This document shows positions 1 through 8,370 of a stretch of 64,000 bases of DNA, one piece after another. Origin of the DNA: Agromyces sp. S2-1-8 (GTDB taxonomy: Bacteria > Actinomycetota > Actinomycetes > Actinomycetales > Microbacteriaceae); the NCBI RefSeq assembly GCF_021129215.1, contig NZ_JAJOLP010000001.1, positions 3,844,001 through 3,908,000 on the forward strand. The letters run 5' to 3'. Made by a program: the position numbers and the translations under genes. The first letter of the stretch is position 1; every line of letters starts with the position of its first letter. Under the pieces are notes generated by a model. That model saw only the letters and a program-made list of their open reading frames with translations. It had not been told where the DNA came from and did not search any database.

Positions 1-708
1 GAACGAGTCCTCGAGCAGCTTCATGACGGGGATGATGCCCGACGACTGGTTCTCGATCTGCTTGATCGGGGCGCCCGACTCGCGGATGTTCGAGAGCAGC
101 AGTGCCACGCCGCCGCCGCGCTTCGACAGCTGCAGGGCCGAGTTGATGCCGCGGGCGATCGACTCCATGTTGTCTTCGATGCGCAGCAGGAAGCACGAGA
201 CGAGCTCGCCGCGCTGCGCCTTGCCCGTGTTGAGGAAGGTCGGCGTGGCCGGCTGGAAGCGGCCGCCGATGATCTCTTCCACCAGGTCGATCGCGAGCTG
301 CTCGTCGCCCTGCGCGAGCCCGAGCGCGGTCATGACGACGCGGTCCTCGAAGCGCTCGAGGTAGCGCTTGCCGTCGAACGTCTTGAGCGTGTAGCTCGTG
401 TAGTACTTGAACGCCCCGAGGAACGTCTCGAAGCGGAACTTCTTCGAGTAGGCGAGGTCGTTGAGCTTCTGGATGAACTCGAACGAGTACTGCTCGAGCA
501 CCTGGGGCTCGTAGTACTCCTTCTCGACGAGGTAGTCGAGCCGCTCCTTCAGCGAGTGGAAGAAGACCGTGTTCTGGTTGACGTGCTGCAGGAAGTACTC
601 GCGCGCCGCCTCGCGGTCTTTGTCGAACTGGATCTCGCCGTTCGGACCGTACAGGTTCAGCATCGCGTTGAGCGAGTGATAGTCCATCGCCGTGCGCGGG
701 GCCTCCAT
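1..708 (-). CDS. nrdE: Ribonucleoside-diphosphate reductase class Ib, alpha subunit, 5' part
   Basis: Catalytic subunit of the NrdEF aerobic ribonucleotide reductase, which makes deoxyribonucleotides in the cytoplasm. The gene runs off the left edge, so only about 236 N-terminal residues are present and no stop is seen. The translation reads [13 protein letters not shown] near its start, followed by the ATP-cone-like and early barrel region with [18 protein letters not shown], typical of NrdE. The most upstream ATG (708) lies 5 bp after the nrdI stop; a second ATG at 687 gives the conserved MDYHSLNAM start and is a real alternative, with GGAGG 14 nt before it. Cotranscribed with nrdH and nrdI. 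Family assignment is firm; the exact start is not. Confidence 0.93.
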   Translation of the reverse strand, partial: MEAPRTAMDYHSLNAMLNLYGPNGEIQFDKDREAAREYFLQHVNQNTVFFHSLKERLDYLVEKEYYEPQVLEQYSFEFIQKLNDLAYSKKFRFETFLGAFKYYTSYTLKTFDGKRYLERFEDRVVMTALGLAQGDEQLAIDLVEEIIGGRFQPATPTFLNTGKAQRGELVSCFLLRIEDNMESIARGINSALQLSKRGGGVALLLSNIRESGAPIKQIENQSSGIIPVMKLLEDSF

Positions 709-713
709 GAGCG

Positions 714-1130
714 CTACGCCGTCTGCTGCAGTTGACTTGACCAAAATGCGTCCAATCCATCGTCGACGGCGCGAACGTCGTCAGGGGTTCCGAATACTTC
801 GAAGCGGTAGAGGTGCGGCACCTTGCACTTCGCGGCGATGATGTCGCCGGCGAGGCAGTAGGCCGACCCGAAATTGGTGTTGCCGGCGCTGATCACGCCG
901 CGGATGAGCGCGCGATTGCGCTCGTCGTTGAGGAACTTGATGACCTGCTTCGGCACGGCGCCCTTGCCGTCGCCTCCGCCGTAGGTCGGGACGACGAGCA
1001 CGAACGGCTCGTCGGCGTGCAGTGCCTCGTCGCGGGCGTGCAGCGGAATGCGCTCGGCCGGGCGGCCGAGCTTCTCGATGAAGCGCTTCGTGTTGCCCGA
1101 GACGCTCGAGAAGTAGACCAGGTTCGTCAT
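714..1130 (-). CDS. nrdI: NrdI flavodoxin-like protein
   Basis: NrdI is a small FMN protein that activates the dimanganese-tyrosyl radical cofactor of NrdF (known for the family). The 138-residue product starts [17 protein letters not shown], the phosphate-binding loop for FMN, and contains [18 protein letters not shown] and [12 protein letters not shown], both typical of NrdI. Length is normal. It sits between nrdH (52 bp upstream) and nrdE (5 bp downstream), the standard HIE order; nrdF would be expected further left, outside the window. Confidence 0.96.
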   Translation of the reverse strand: MTNLVYFSSVSGNTKRFIEKLGRPAERIPLHARDEALHADEPFVLVVPTYGGGDGKGAVPKQVIKFLNDERNRALIRGVISAGNTNFGSAYCLAGDIIAAKCKVPHLYRFEVFGTPDDVRAVDDGLDAFWSSQLQQTA

Positions 1131-1182
1131 GATCGTCTCCCTTCGCGGTTCCGGTTCACTCCCCCGAGCTCACCGGACGCGA

Positions 1183-1416
1183 CTAGGCGAGACGGGCGGC
1201 GAGCTCGTCGATCTTGTCGGGGCGGAAGCCCGACCAGTGGTCTTCGTCGGTGATGACGACCGGGGCCTGCAGGTAGCCGAGCTCCTTGACCTGCGCGAGC
1301 GCGCTCTCGTCGACAGAAAGGTCGAGCACTTCGTACTCGATGCCCTTGCTGTCGAGGGCGCGATACGTCGCGTTGCACTGGACGCAAGAAGGCTTGGTGT
1401 AGACCGTGACCGTCAT
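1183..1416 (-). CDS. nrdH: NrdH glutaredoxin-like redoxin
   Basis: NrdH is the electron donor that re-reduces the NrdE active-site cysteines and is itself reduced by thioredoxin reductase. The 77-residue product has the CVQC redox motif (C11, C14) after MTVTVYTKPS, and the NrdH C-terminal signature WSGFRPDKI. It is the first gene of the leftward nrdHIE unit. A promoter (TTCAGT, 17 bp, TAGTAT) and NrdR-like palindromes lie about 65-110 bp upstream. Confidence 0.97.
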   Translation of the reverse strand: MTVTVYTKPSCVQCNATYRALDSKGIEYEVLDLSVDESALAQVKELGYLQAPVVITDEDHWSGFRPDKIDELAARLA

Positions 1417-1479
1417 TGTTTTCCCCTCGTTCTCGGGCCCTGGAGGAGCCCGTCCCCCGTGTTGCTATTTGGTACTTCA

Positions 1480-1508
1480 ATACTACATCTAGTGTCTGCC
1501 GAACTGAA
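1480..1508 (-). promoter_or_regulatory. nrdHIE promoter with NrdR-like box over the -10
   Basis: Read on the minus strand, TTCAGT (1508-1503) and TAGTAT (1485-1480) are spaced by 17 bp and make a plausible -35/-10 pair. The 16-mer ACACTAGATGTAGTAT (1495-1480) covers the -10 and resembles the NrdR box (ACACnAnATnTnGTGT). NrdR represses ribonucleotide reductase genes when dATP is high. No nrdR gene is in the window. Confidence 0.6.
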
Positions 1509-1513
1509 CCGCC

Positions 1514-1529
1514 ACAACATGCTGTAGTT
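1514..1529 (-). promoter_or_regulatory. Second NrdR-like box upstream of nrdH
   Basis: The minus strand reads AACTACAGCATGTTGT, an imperfect palindrome like the proximal box. It starts 34 bp from that box, close to three helical turns, as expected for cooperative NrdR binding to paired sites. It lies just upstream of the proposed -35. Confidence 0.5.
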
Positions 1530-1541
1530 ACATTCGTGTAG

Positions 1542-1662
1542 TTATCCACGGGGTTTTCCACCGGTTGTGAACAACGGAAGTCGCGATGATCGGCCTGTTT
1601 CCGGGCTTCGGCGCGAGGTTCTCCACAGCTGTGCCGAATCGAGATTTCTCGACTGTGGATGA
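1542..1662. promoter_or_regulatory. Cluster of five DnaA-box-like sites upstream of nrdHIE
   Basis: Near-matches to the DnaA box occur at 1542-1550 (TTATCCACG, +), 1554-1562 (TTTTCCACC, +), 1566-1574 (TTGTTCACA on the minus strand), 1619-1627 (TTCTCCACA, +) and 1654-1662 (TCATCCACA on the minus strand). The stretch is less GC-rich than its surroundings. In E. coli, DnaA-ATP regulates nrdAB, so a role in coupling dNTP supply to replication is possible. No dnaA, dnaN or gyrase gene is near, so a replication origin is unlikely. Confidence 0.45.
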
Positions 1663-1988
1663 ATCCCCGGCGTGTCGCGCTGCACGACACTTTGGGGCCT
1701 TTCGGCACCGATACCCCTACATATGGTGTTGTGCCTCCACCATGCCACCGACCACCGACATCGGGCCGGCGACGCGCGCGCGTCTCGAGCCCGACTCATG
1801 AATTCCGTCGACCGGCGTCATGATCCGGCCGCGGGCGCATCTCTTCAGTAGGGACGGTACCCGGCGTCCCCCCAAGCGACGAGCCGGGTACCGTCCCGCC
1901 TTCATCGCCCGCGTCGGCGCATCGTCGCCGCGACCGGTGGAGTCGACCGGCCCCGCGGCGTAGCCTGTGCGCGAGCATGGGAGGCCGC
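1663..1988. other. Gene-poor stretch between the nrd control region and the hydrolase
   Basis: No convincing gene. It contains a possible distal NrdR-like sequence on the minus strand at 1731-1716 (CAACACCATATGTAGG), about 300 bp upstream of nrdH. A perfect 15-bp inverted repeat spans 1851-1897. The hydrolase ribosome binding site GGGAGG lies at its right end. Confidence 0.5.
1851..1897. repeat. Perfect 15-bp inverted repeat, possible bidirectional terminator or cruciform
   Basis: The arm GGGACGGTACCCGGC (1851-1865) is repeated exactly inverted at 1883-1897, with a 17-nt loop. There is no T-tract on either side. It lies upstream of two divergently read units rather than after a gene, so a terminator role is not obvious. 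Confidence 0.6.
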
Positions 1989-2795
1989 ATGACCGAGTTC
2001 GTGACCTCAGCCGACGGCACGCGCATCGCCTACGACCGAGCAGGCTACGGGCCGCCCGTGATCCTCGTCGGCGGAGCGATGCAGTATCGCGCATTCGACC
2101 CGACGACGGTCGCAATGGCCGCGGCCCTCGCCGCCCACGGCTTCGACGTCGTGAACTTCGACCGGCGCGGGCGCGGTGAGAGTCCCGCCGCTCCCCCGAT
2201 CACCCTCGCCCAGACCGTCGACGACCTGCGGGCGATCACCGACGAACTGCGACGCGATGCCATCGCCGACGACGTCGCACTGTTCGGCAACTCCTCCGGC
2301 GGCGCGATCGCGTTGGCCGCGGCCGCGGCCGCGGCGGGCCTGCCCGTCTCGAAGCTCGTGCTGTTCGAGGTGCCGCTCGACGAGGAGCTCGGCGGTCAGG
2401 GCGACGAGTTCCTCGCGGGCCTCCGCGAGCGGATCGCGGCCGGCGACCCCGCCGCCGTCATCGAGCACTACATGGCGGACATGCCGCCCGAATGGCTTGC
2501 CGGCGCGAAGCAGAGCCCCGCATGGCCGCTCATGCTCGAGCTCGGTCCGAGCCTCGAACCCGACGCCGAGTCGCTCGCCTGGAGCCAGTCGGCACCGCGC
2601 GCCGAACTGTGGCGGGGCGTCACCGCGCCCACGCTCGCCCTCGTCGGCGAGGAGACCCTGCCGATCATGACCGCCGCTGCCGCCTCGATCGTCGCGTCGA
2701 TGCCGAACGCCGAGTCGCGCAGCATGCCCGCCGTGAACCACGCGTGGGAGCCGTCGACGATGGCGCTCGCGATCGCCGGGTTCCTCGTCGGCTGA
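1989..2795 (+). CDS. Alpha/beta hydrolase
   Basis: A 268-residue alpha/beta-hydrolase-fold protein of unknown substrate, probably cytoplasmic. The nucleophile elbow is GNSSGG (ALFGNSSGGAIAL), the oxyanion region is VILVGGAMQ and the catalytic histidine is probably in PAVNHAW near the C-terminus. NFDRRGRGES is the usual segment before the elbow. The ATG at 1989 is chosen because GGGAGG lies 4 nt upstream; an in-frame ATG at 1977 has no such site. It is a single gene, closed by a strong palindrome at 2804-2837. Families of this kind include many uncharacterised esterases and lactonases. Confidence 0.85.
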   Translation: MTEFVTSADGTRIAYDRAGYGPPVILVGGAMQYRAFDPTTVAMAAALAAHGFDVVNFDRRGRGESPAAPPITLAQTVDDLRAITDELRRDAIADDVALFGNSSGGAIALAAAAAAAGLPVSKLVLFEVPLDEELGGQGDEFLAGLRERIAAGDPAAVIEHYMADMPPEWLAGAKQSPAWPLMLELGPSLEPDAESLAWSQSAPRAELWRGVTAPTLALVGEETLPIMTAAAASIVASMPNAESRSMPAVNHAWEPSTMALAIAGFLVG

Positions 2796-2803
2796 CCCGC
2801 ATC

Positions 2804-2837
2804 GCGGATGCCTCGGGGCCGGCCCCGAGGCATCCGC
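2804..2837. terminator. Bidirectional terminator/REP, perfect 34-bp palindrome
   Basis: A perfect palindrome built on GCGGATGCCTCGGGGCC and its complement. It lies between the stop of the hydrolase (2795) and the stop of the convergent glycosylase gene (2851). It has no T-tract, as is common in high-GC actinobacteria. It is one member of the GGATGCCTCGG family seen across the window. Confidence 0.7.
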
Positions 2838-2850
2838 CGTGTTCGATGGT

Positions 2851-3426
2851 TCAGGCCCTGGCGGCCTTCGCCGCCGCCTTCATCGCCTGCTTGTGGGCGC
2901 GCACCTTCGCCAGCGACTCGGGGCTCACGATGTCGGCGACCGACGAGAACGAGCCCTCGTCGCCGTAGGCGCCCGCCGCCTCGCGCCAGCCCGGCGCCTC
3001 GAGGCCGCACTGCTTGCCGAGGAGGGCCAGGAAGATCTTCGCCTTCTGCTCGCCGAAGCCCGGCAGCGCCTTCAGGCGCTTCAGCACCTCGGCGCCCGAC
3101 GGGTCGCCCTGCGTCCAGACGGCGGCGGCGTCGCCGCCCCACTCGTCGCGCACCGCGGCGGCGAGCGCCTGCACCCGCCCGGCCATCGAGCCGGGGTACC
3201 GGTGCACCGCGGGAGTCTGCCGGAACACCTCGACGAGCGCATCGGGGTCGGTCGCGGCGATCGCCGCGGGCTCGATCGTGCCGAGCCGCTCGCGGATCTT
3301 GGCCGGGCCCGAGAACGCCGTCTCCATCGCGACCTGCTGGTCGAGCAGCATGCCCGTGAGCAGCGCGAACGCGTCGGTCGAGAGCAGTTCGTCGGCGGCC
3401 GGGTCGTCGGTGATGTGCAGAGCCAT
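2851..3426 (-). CDS. HhH-GPD type base-excision DNA repair protein
   Basis: A 191-residue member of the helix-hairpin-helix-GPD DNA glycosylase superfamily. The family removes damaged bases; the specific lesion is unknown here. It shows LLTGMLLDQQVAMETAF at the N-terminus, the hairpin LKALPGFGEQKAKIFLALLGKQ and a lysine/alanine-rich tail. There is no four-cysteine iron-sulfur cluster. The start at 3426 (MALHITDDP) is favoured because AGGA lies 8 nt upstream; a GTG at 3453 would add nine residues. It is divergent from the VOC gene. The short form is common in actinobacteria and is described as an uncharacterised HhH-GPD protein. Confidence 0.85.
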   Translation of the reverse strand: MALHITDDPAADELLSTDAFALLTGMLLDQQVAMETAFSGPAKIRERLGTIEPAAIAATDPDALVEVFRQTPAVHRYPGSMAGRVQALAAAVRDEWGGDAAAVWTQGDPSGAEVLKRLKALPGFGEQKAKIFLALLGKQCGLEAPGWREAAGAYGDEGSFSSVADIVSPESLAKVRAHKQAMKAAAKAARA

Positions 3427-3578
3427 GCGATCCATCCTCGCACCGGGGGCCACGAGCGGCCACCGGGATGCGGATGTCGGCGCCCGGTGCTGGAATGGGG
3501 GTCGAGCCCGCAGCCCGCGTCGCGAGACCCGAGATCCTTCAACGATTCAGCATCACCGACGATCAACGGAGAAGAGCC

Positions 3579-3983
3579 ATGGCCATCGAGATGGACGTCA
3601 AGATCGAACTCATCCACGTGCCCGTCACCGACGTCGACCGCGCGAAGGCGTTCTACGCCGACCGGTGCGGCTTCAACGTCGACTACGACCAGCGCGTGAG
3701 CGAGACCCTGCGCTTCGTGCAGATCACCCCACCCGGTTCGGCGTGCTCGATCGCCATCGGCGAGGGCATGGGCGCGACGATCGAGCCCGGCAGGCTCGAC
3801 GTGATCCAGGCGGTGATCCCCGACGCCGACGCCGCCCTCGCCCAGCTGCGCGCCGCCGGCGTCGACGCGCAGGGCGTCGACGAGCAGCCGTGGGGCCGGT
3901 TCGTCACGTTCGCCGACCCCGACGGCAACAAGTGGACGCTGCAGCAGCTGCCCGAGTGGTCGCAGCAGGCGCGGGCCGAGTGA
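3579..3983 (+). CDS. VOC superfamily (glyoxalase/bleomycin resistance-like) protein
   Basis: A 134-residue vicinal-oxygen-chelate fold protein. Such proteins bind a metal or a ligand and range from dioxygenases to antibiotic-binding proteins; the substrate is not evident. The halves of the fold are visible as IELIHVPVTDVDRAKAFYAD and RFVTFADPDGNKWTLQQLP, the latter with the usual FxDPDGN turn. The ATG at 3579 follows GGAGAAGAGCC. It is monocistronic, with a strong hairpin downstream. Confidence 0.88.
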   Translation: MAIEMDVKIELIHVPVTDVDRAKAFYADRCGFNVDYDQRVSETLRFVQITPPGSACSIAIGEGMGATIEPGRLDVIQAVIPDADAALAQLRAAGVDAQGVDEQPWGRFVTFADPDGNKWTLQQLPEWSQQARAE

Positions 3984-4031
3984 CCCCGGCGCGGCCGGGT
4001 CGCCGCCGACGGCCCGCCGCCCGCGCATGAC

Positions 4032-4068
4032 GACGGCCCCCGCTCCCGAAGGAGCGAGGGCCGCCGTC
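4032..4068. terminator. Bidirectional hairpin terminator
   Basis: A long GC stem (GACGGCCCCCGCTCC paired with GGAGCGAGGGCCGCCGTC, one bulge) has a CGAA tetraloop-like turn. It sits between the convergent ends of the VOC gene (3983) and the sugar-binding protein gene (4091) and would serve both. Confidence 0.75.
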
Positions 4069-4090
4069 AGTGCGTCGTCGTCCGGAGCGG

Positions 4091-5212
4091 TCAGCCCGCC
4101 TGGTTGACGATGTCGAGGAGGTTCGGGTTGTTGGCGTACGCCTCGGCCGCGTTCTCCTTGGTCACGATGACCGGGTCGAGCAGGTACGCGGGAACGACCT
4201 TCACGCCGTTGTCGTACTGCTCGGTGTCGTTGACGTCGACCTCTTCGCCGGCCTGGAGCTGCTTGATCATGTTGATCGTCTGCTCCACGAGGAGGGTCGT
4301 GTCCTTGTTGATGGTCGAGTACTGCTCACCGGCCATGATCGACTTCACCGACTCGACCTCGGAGTCCTGACCGGTGACGGTCACCTTCGAGACGTCCTTG
4401 CCGGCCTGCTTGATCGAGGTGAGGATCGCGCGGGCGAGGTTGTCGTTCGGCGAGAGCACGCCGTCGATGTTCGCCGACGCGTAGTTCGCCGCGAGCAGCG
4501 AGTCCATGCGGCTCTGCGCGTTCTCGGCCTCCCAGCCCTGCGTCGCGGTCTGCGCGATGTCGGTCTGGCCCGAGGTCACCACGAGGGTGCCGTCGTCGAT
4601 CTTCGGCTGCAGCACCTCCATCGCGCCGTTGAAGAACACGGCCGAGTTCGCGTCGTCGGGCGAGCCGCTGAAGAGCTCGATGTTGTACGGCGCCTCGTGG
4701 CCCGAACGTGCGGCGAGACCGTCGAGCAGGGCCTGGCCCTGCAGCTGGCCGACCTTGAAGTTGTCGAACGCGACGTAGTAGTCGACGTTCGGCGTGTTCT
4801 CGATGAGCCGGTCGTAGGCGATGATCTTGACGCCCGCGTCGGCGGCCTGCTGCAGCTGCGTGCCGAGCTGCTTGCCGTCCTTCGCGCCGATGACGATGAC
4901 CTTCGCGCCGTTGGTGACCATGGCCGAGATCTGGTTCTGCTGCTCGGCGACGGTGTTCGAGGCCGGGGCGTACTGCACGTCGCCCTTGAAGCCGGCCTCC
5001 TTCAGGCCGTCCTCGAAGAGGCCGCCCGCGAGCACCCAGTTCTCACTGGTCTTGTCGGGCAGGGCCACGCCGATGGTCGAGTCGGCGGCGAAACCGGCCG
5101 AGGTGGTCTCGTCGCCGCCGCCCGACGAACCGCCGCGGTCGCCGGAGCAACCCGTCAGCGCGAGGGCTGCGATCGCGGCCACGGCGGTGGCTGCGAGAGT
5201 GAGCTTCTTCAT
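4091..5212 (-). CDS. chvE: Sugar ABC transporter substrate-binding lipoprotein, ChvE/XylF type
   Basis: Extracytoplasmic monosaccharide-binding protein of a CUT2-type importer. The 373-residue product has a lipoprotein signal peptide with lipobox LALTGC (C22), then a Gly/Ser-rich linker. The type I periplasmic-binding fold follows, with typical segments KVIVIGAKDGKQLGTQLQQA, GVLSPNDNLARAI and VTVTGQDSEVESVKSI. It is the last gene of the leftward mmsA-mmsB-chvE unit, after a 112-bp gap that contains a hairpin; a separate promoter is possible. The ChvE-like multiple-monosaccharide subgroup (arabinose, xylose, galactose) is the best match by recognition, but the sugar is inferred. Confidence 0.9.
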   Translation of the reverse strand: MKKLTLAATAVAAIAALALTGCSGDRGGSSGGGDETTSAGFAADSTIGVALPDKTSENWVLAGGLFEDGLKEAGFKGDVQYAPASNTVAEQQNQISAMVTNGAKVIVIGAKDGKQLGTQLQQAADAGVKIIAYDRLIENTPNVDYYVAFDNFKVGQLQGQALLDGLAARSGHEAPYNIELFSGSPDDANSAVFFNGAMEVLQPKIDDGTLVVTSGQTDIAQTATQGWEAENAQSRMDSLLAANYASANIDGVLSPNDNLARAILTSIKQAGKDVSKVTVTGQDSEVESVKSIMAGEQYSTINKDTTLLVEQTINMIKQLQAGEEVDVNDTEQYDNGVKVVPAYLLDPVIVTKENAAEAYANNPNLLDIVNQAG

Positions 5213-5289
5213 TGATCAATCACTTTCTGGTTGGGATATTCGGACTTCTCTTGGAGGGGAAGGTCTCTGGGGCGGGCGAGGGTGCCCGT

Positions 5290-5318
5290 GGATGCCTCGG
5301 CGCGGCGCCGAGGCATCC
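5290..5318. repeat. GGATGCCTCGG palindrome between mmsB and chvE
   Basis: Two 14-bp arms (GGATGCCTCGGCGC and complement) surround one base, just after the mmsB stop at 5325. As an RNA hairpin it could terminate part of the transcripts or protect the 3' end of the mmsAB message, and so set the chvE level separately. Confidence 0.6.
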
Positions 5319-5324
5319 GTTTCG

Positions 5325-6677
5325 TCACCGCGGCAGGTCGGCCGGCTGGGACGACTCGTTCGACACGTTGGTGGGGGCGACCGCAGGGGGTTCGGTGGGA
5401 CCCTGCGACTCGAGCCTCGCCTTGCGGCGGTTCGACCAGATGCCGAAGATCGAGGCACCGCCCTGGCGCTTCGACCAGACGTCGACCGCGACCGCCAGCA
5501 GCAGCACGAGGCCCTTGATGATCTGCACGACGTCGGCGCCGGCGCCGATGAGCTGCAGGCCGTTGTTGAGGAAGGCCATGACGAGGCCACCGACGATCGA
5601 CCCGATCACGGTGCCGATGCCGCCCGAGACCGCCGCGCCGCCGATGAACACGGCCGCGATCGCGTCGAGCTCCCAGCCGTTGCCGTCCTGCGGACCGGAG
5701 GCGGTCGAGCGGGCGACGAAGATCATGCCCGCGAGGGCGGCGAGCACCGACATGTTCATCATGACGAAGAAGTCGACTCTGCGGTCCTTCACGCCCGAGA
5801 GGGTCGCCGCGAGGCGGTTGCCGCCGACTGCGTAGATGTGGCGGCCGAAGATCGTGTTGTTCGTGATGAACGAGTACACGATCACGAGGACGACGAGGAT
5901 GATGCCCGAGATCGGGAAGCTCGTGCCGGGGCGACCGGTCGCGAACAGCCACGCGGCCCAGAGGATGACGCCCGCGAGCACGACGACCTTGACGACGCTC
6001 ACCCAGACGGGCGCCATCTCGGAGCCCAGCTTCTTCTGCGTACGGCGCAGGTGGATCTCGTTCCAGACGATCCAGGCGGCGCCCGCGAGGCCGAGCAGCA
6101 TCGTGAGCACGTTGAAGTCGAGCGGCACCGAGAGCTCGGGCAGGTAGCCGGCGCCGATGAAGCTGAACTCCTGCGGCACCGGCGTCGTCGTCGACTGGCC
6201 GATGAACTGGTTGCCGCCTCGGAACACGAGCATGCCCGCCAATGTCACGATGAACGCCGGTACCCCGACGAACGCGACCCAGAAGCCCTGCCACGCACCG
6301 ATCGCGATGCCGACGGCGAGGCCGAGCAGGATGGCGAGCGGCCACGGCATGTTCCATTCGGCCATCGCCTTCGCCACGACGATGCCGGTGAACGCCGCGA
6401 CCGAGCCGACCGACAGGTCGATGTGGCCCATGATGATGACCATCACCATGCCGATCGACAGGATCAGGATGTAGGAGTACTGGTTGACGACGTTGATCAG
6501 GTTCGTCGGCGAGAGCGTCAGCCCGTCGGTCCAGATCTGGAAGATCAGGATGATGACGATCAGGCTGCCGAGGATGCCGAACTGGCGCAGGCTCGACTGG
6601 CCGCCTCCGAAGACCTTCCGGATGTCGGAGAGGCCGCCCTTCTTCTGGGGGCTCGCAGGGGTGCTCGCGGTGCTCAT
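5325..6677 (-). CDS. mmsB: Sugar ABC transporter permease, multiple-monosaccharide type
   Basis: Membrane subunit of the CUT2 importer; 450 residues with about ten hydrophobic segments. The cytoplasmic N-terminus is [23 protein letters not shown]. The CUT2 permease signature [20 protein letters not shown] is followed by [16 protein letters not shown] and, later, [20 protein letters not shown]. The start at 6677 overlaps the mmsA stop by 4 bp (ATGA), which implies translational coupling. It is longer than RbsC-type permeases, as usual for the GguB/MmsB group. Confidence 0.93.
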   Translation of the reverse strand: MSTASTPASPQKKGGLSDIRKVFGGGQSSLRQFGILGSLIVIILIFQIWTDGLTLSPTNLINVVNQYSYILILSIGMVMVIIMGHIDLSVGSVAAFTGIVVAKAMAEWNMPWPLAILLGLAVGIAIGAWQGFWVAFVGVPAFIVTLAGMLVFRGGNQFIGQSTTTPVPQEFSFIGAGYLPELSVPLDFNVLTMLLGLAGAAWIVWNEIHLRRTQKKLGSEMAPVWVSVVKVVVLAGVILWAAWLFATGRPGTSFPISGIILVVLVIVYSFITNNTIFGRHIYAVGGNRLAATLSGVKDRRVDFFVMMNMSVLAALAGMIFVARSTASGPQDGNGWELDAIAAVFIGGAAVSGGIGTVIGSIVGGLVMAFLNNGLQLIGAGADVVQIIKGLVLLLAVAVDVWSKRQGGASIFGIWSNRRKARLESQGPTEPPAVAPTNVSNESSQPADLPR

Positions 6678-8218
6678 GCGTTCGCCTTCTTCTTGGCCGA
6701 GGTCATGCTGCGCATGAGCGCCTCGGGGTTCGCCTCTGATGCGGGGATGTTGTCGGTGATCTGGCCTTCGAAGACCGTGTAGATGCGGTCGGCTATGCCG
6801 AGCAGTTCGGGCAGCTCGCTCGAGATGAGGATGACGCCCTTGCCCTGCGCCGCGAGCGCCTGGATGATCGTGTAGATCTCGTACTTGGCGCCGACGTCGA
6901 TGCCGCGGGTCGGCTCGTCGAGGATGAGCAGGTCGGGGTCGGTGAACATCCACTTCGCCAGCACGACCTTCTGCTGGTTGCCGCCCGAGAGCTTCGAGAC
7001 GCCGACGTCGACGCTCGGGGTCTTGATGCGCAGCTGCTTGCGGTACTCCTCCGCGATGCCGAACTCCTGCGAGTCGTCGACGACGCCGCGCTTCGAGATT
7101 TTGGAGAGCTTCGCCGCGACGATCGACCGCTTGATCGTGTCGAGCAGGTTGAGGCCGAGCTGCTTGCGGTCCTCACTCACGTAGGCCAGGCCGTGCTCGA
7201 TCGCCGACTCGACGTCCTTCAGGACGATCTCCTTGCCGTCCTTCACGATCGTGCCGGCGAGGTAGTTGCCGTACGAGCGGCCGAAGATGCTCATCGCGAG
7301 CTCGGTCCGGCCGGCGCCCATGAGGCCCGCGAGGCCGACGATCTCGCCGCGGCGCACGTTGAAGCTCGAGCCCTTCGCGACGAGGCGCTCGGGCACCTGC
7401 GGGTGCTGGATCGTCCAGTCCTTCACCTCGAAGAACACGTCGCCGATGTGCGGGGTGCGGTCGGGGAACCGGCTCTCGAGGGAGCGGCCGACCATGCCGC
7501 GGATGATGCGGTCCTCATCGACGCCGCCGGCCTTCACGTCGAGGGTCTCGATCGTGTGGCCGTCTCGGATGATCGTGATCTCGTCGGCGATCTCCTCGAT
7601 CTCGTTGAGCTTGTGGGAGATCATGATCGAGGTGATCCCCTTGCCCTTGAGGCCGCGGATCAGGTCGAGCAGGTGCTCGGAGTCGTCCTCGTTGAGCGCC
7701 GCCGTCGGCTCGTCGAGGATGAGCAGCTTCACGTCCTTCGCGAGCGCCTTCGCGATCTCGACGAGCTGCTGCTTGCCGACGCCGAGGTGCTTGATCTGGG
7801 TGTCGGGGTCCTCCTCGAGGCCGACGCGGGCGAGCAGGTCGAGGGCGCGGATCTTGGCCTCGGCCCAGTCGATGCGGCCGCGCTTGGCGATCTCGTTGCC
7901 GAGGAAGATGTTCTCGGTGATCGACAGCTCGGGGATGAGCGCGAGCTCCTGGTGGATGATCGCGATGCCGGCCGCCTCGCTGGCGCGGATGTCCTTGAAC
8001 TGCACCTCCTCGCCGCGGAAGTAGATCTCGCCCGTGTAGGTGCCGTGCGGGTAGACGCCTGAGAGCACCTTCATGAGCGTCGACTTGCCGGCGCCGTTCT
8101 CGCCGCAGATCGCGTGGATCTCGGCCGGCATCACGGTGAGGGTGACCTCGGAGAGCGCCTTGACGCCGGGGAATTCCTTCGTGATGGAGCGCATCTCGAG
8201 GATCGGCTGCGCGCTCAT
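6674..8218 (-). CDS. mmsA: Sugar ABC transporter ATP-binding protein, duplicated ABC
   Basis: ATPase of the CUT2 monosaccharide importer, 514 residues with two ABC domains. The first has an intact Walker A (GENGAGKST), a modified signature ([15 protein letters not shown]) and Walker [12 protein letters not shown]. The second has the degenerate Walker A typical of this family (GLMGAGRTE), a good signature [15 protein letters not shown] and Walker [13 protein letters not shown]. It is the first gene of the operon. The promoter (TTGACA at 8351-8346, 18-bp spacer, ACCATT) is followed by a LacI-type operator, so it is probably repressed by the adjacent regulator. Confidence 0.95.
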   Translation of the reverse strand: MSAQPILEMRSITKEFPGVKALSEVTLTVMPAEIHAICGENGAGKSTLMKVLSGVYPHGTYTGEIYFRGEEVQFKDIRASEAAGIAIIHQELALIPELSITENIFLGNEIAKRGRIDWAEAKIRALDLLARVGLEEDPDTQIKHLGVGKQQLVEIAKALAKDVKLLILDEPTAALNEDDSEHLLDLIRGLKGKGITSIMISHKLNEIEEIADEITIIRDGHTIETLDVKAGGVDEDRIIRGMVGRSLESRFPDRTPHIGDVFFEVKDWTIQHPQVPERLVAKGSSFNVRRGEIVGLAGLMGAGRTELAMSIFGRSYGNYLAGTIVKDGKEIVLKDVESAIEHGLAYVSEDRKQLGLNLLDTIKRSIVAAKLSKISKRGVVDDSQEFGIAEEYRKQLRIKTPSVDVGVSKLSGGNQQKVVLAKWMFTDPDLLILDEPTRGIDVGAKYEIYTIIQALAAQGKGVILISSELPELLGIADRIYTVFEGQITDNIPASEANPEALMRSMTSAKKKANA

Positions 8219-8290
8219 CGGCGGCCTGCCGGTGCTGCGGTCATCGTCGACGGGTTCATCACGACCTCTGTGTCAGGATCCAGGACTCGA

Positions 8291-8351
8291 TGTGACGCGT
8301 GTGACCGTTCACATCGGAACCAATGGTGCATCCGAGATCGGCCGGTGTCAA
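8291..8351 (-). promoter_or_regulatory. mmsA promoter and LacI-type operator
   Basis: The minus strand has TTGACA (8351-8346) and ACCATT (8327-8322) with an 18-bp spacer. Just downstream lies TGTGAACGGTCACA (8313-8300), a near-palindrome, next to TGGTTCC (8322-8316). Another TGTGAC is at 8291-8296 on the plus strand. The same elements recur in front of the lacI gene at 9.45 kb, so this is probably its operator. Binding here would block transcription start. Confidence 0.65.
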
Positions 8352-8370
8352 GCGGGGCCCCGGACGGGGG

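Noticed and set aside
1542-1662. DnaA-box cluster as a chromosomal replication origin
   Set aside because: No dnaA, dnaN, recF, gyrB, rpmH or parAB near it and no clear AT-rich unwinding element; regulation of nrd is a better reading.
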